From positions 1-64,000 of the forward strand of contig NZ_JACJPP010000022.1 in assembly GCF_014696135.1 (NCBI RefSeq): a stretch of DNA of 64,000 nucleotides, given 5' to 3'. Positions 63,438 to 64,000 of the stretch are shown here, piece by piece (within the stretch, counting starts at the first letter, position 1; each line of letters opens with the position of its first letter). The translations under genes and the position numbers were made by a program. The stretch comes from Nodosilinea sp. FACHB-141 (lineage in GTDB: Bacteria > Cyanobacteriota > Cyanobacteriia > Phormidesmidales > Phormidesmidaceae). The notes under the pieces are model-generated. The model had not been told where the DNA came from, searched no databases, and worked only from the letters and a program-made list of their open reading frames with translations.

Positions 63438-64000
63438 ATGGTAGATCAACTGATTCGGGCTACCGCCGCCGATGGCGGTGTACGGGTGGTAGGCGTTATC
63501 ACGACTAAACTCACTGAGGTGGCCCGGCAGCGCCACAACCTCTCCTACGTAGCGACCGCTGCCCTGGGTCGTACCCTTTCGGCGGGCCTGCTGTTGGCCT
63601 CCAGCATGAAACAACCCCAAGGCCGGGTAAACATTCGCGTGCGGGGAGATGGCCCCCTAGGCGGCGTTCTGGTAGATGCCGGTATGGATGGCACTGCCCG
63701 TGGCTATGTGGATAACCCTGCTGTGGAGTTGCCTCCCAATGCCCAGGGCAAACTCGATGTCGGCGGGGCCGTAGGCCGCAACGGCTATGTTTATGTAGTG
63801 CGTGATATGGGCTACGGCTACCCCTACTCCAGTACCGTTGAGCTAGTCTCAGGGGAAATTGGCGATGACCTCACTCACTACCTAGTGAGTTCTGAGCAAA
63901 CCCCCTCGGCCTTGATATTAGGTGTATTTGTAGGCGCCAATGGGGTTGAGGCAGCTGGGGGCCTGCTGCTGCAAATTTTGCCTCGTGCTGCCGAAGATAC
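63438..64000 (+). CDS. hslO: Hsp33 redox-regulated chaperone (3' partial)
   Basis: The first ~187 residues of HslO; the gene runs off the window's end. MVDQLIRATAADGGVRVVGV, ALGRTLSAGLLLASSMK and RVNIRVRGDGPLGG are typical. The C-terminal zinc-binding Cys that act as the redox switch (CxC and CxxC) would come after the end. Hsp33 is a holdase that turns on when cells are oxidised and heated. ATG at 63438. Confidence 0.95.
   Translation, partial: MVDQLIRATAADGGVRVVGVITTKLTEVARQRHNLSYVATAALGRTLSAGLLLASSMKQPQGRVNIRVRGDGPLGGVLVDAGMDGTARGYVDNPAVELPPNAQGKLDVGGAVGRNGYVYVVRDMGYGYPYSSTVELVSGEIGDDLTHYLVSSEQTPSALILGVFVGANGVEAAGGLLLQILPRAAED

Overview
This window comes from a cyanobacterial chromosome. 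The photosystem II genes psbB, psbT and psbM, a PSRP-3/Ycf65 ribosomal protein, cyanobacterial gene orders (psbB-psbT-nrdR-rpsA and purL-purF), GC-rich coding sequence and very frequent GCGATCGC (HIP1) octamers all point that way. No heterocyst cluster, carboxysome or phycobilisome genes are present to narrow it further. A Leptolyngbya/Nodosilinea-like filamentous organism is only a guess. I see no rRNA, tRNA, CRISPR array, insertion sequence or prophage.

Layout. 1-3 kb: 5'-truncated PAS-GGDEF-EAL protein and glutamate dehydrogenase. 3-5.5 kb: a compact redox-stress block (SDR, flavodoxin-like reductase and two HxlR-type regulators, with similar inverted repeats upstream of two of the genes). 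5.4-9.3 kb: aat, a conserved unknown, a Uma2 nuclease-fold protein, rpsN, a 23-residue membrane peptide, a broken DUF362 gene and a Cys-pair repeat exported protein. 9.4-20.5 kb: dxs, an ExbD-like protein without ExbB, a VOC protein, a pseudouridine synthase, several cyanobacterial unknowns, thrC, a LysR regulator and a PEP-CTERM protein. 20.6-28 kb: HAD hydrolase, ycf65, atpC/atpD, ppk1 and a DECD-box RNA helicase. 28-34.3 kb: membrane unknowns, an alpha/beta hydrolase, a BlaI-M56 pair and a secreted protein. 34.4-40.5 kb: MoeB-rhodanese, a JAMM (M67) peptidase, a TolC-type protein, a radical SAM protein and uppP. 41-52 kb: DUF3120, FHA-cyclase, GNAT, purL, purF, NYN-LOTUS protein, TMEM175-like channel, NDH-2, Sfp/HetI-type transferase and an Anbu peptidase. 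53-58 kb: psbM, a 2Fe-2S ferredoxin, psbB, psbT, nrdR and rpsA. 58-64 kb: an alkyltransferase-like protein, glgX, aqpZ, a zinc-ribbon protein, a Nudix protein, a conserved unknown and the 5' part of hslO.

Most of the window is core housekeeping in short transcription units. Convergent gene pairs are often separated by perfect or near-perfect hairpins that could terminate transcription from both sides. I found no large undescribed gene cluster. The most interesting leads are small: the HxlR/flavodoxin/SDR block, the 23-residue membrane peptide, a large membrane protein with a voltage-sensor-like stretch, a NYN ribonuclease-fold protein with LOTUS-like domains, a minimal BlaI-M56 pair, a terminator placed between the JAMM peptidase and MoeB genes, and a DEAD-box helicase whose motif II reads DECD where a HIP1 octamer overlaps the codons.
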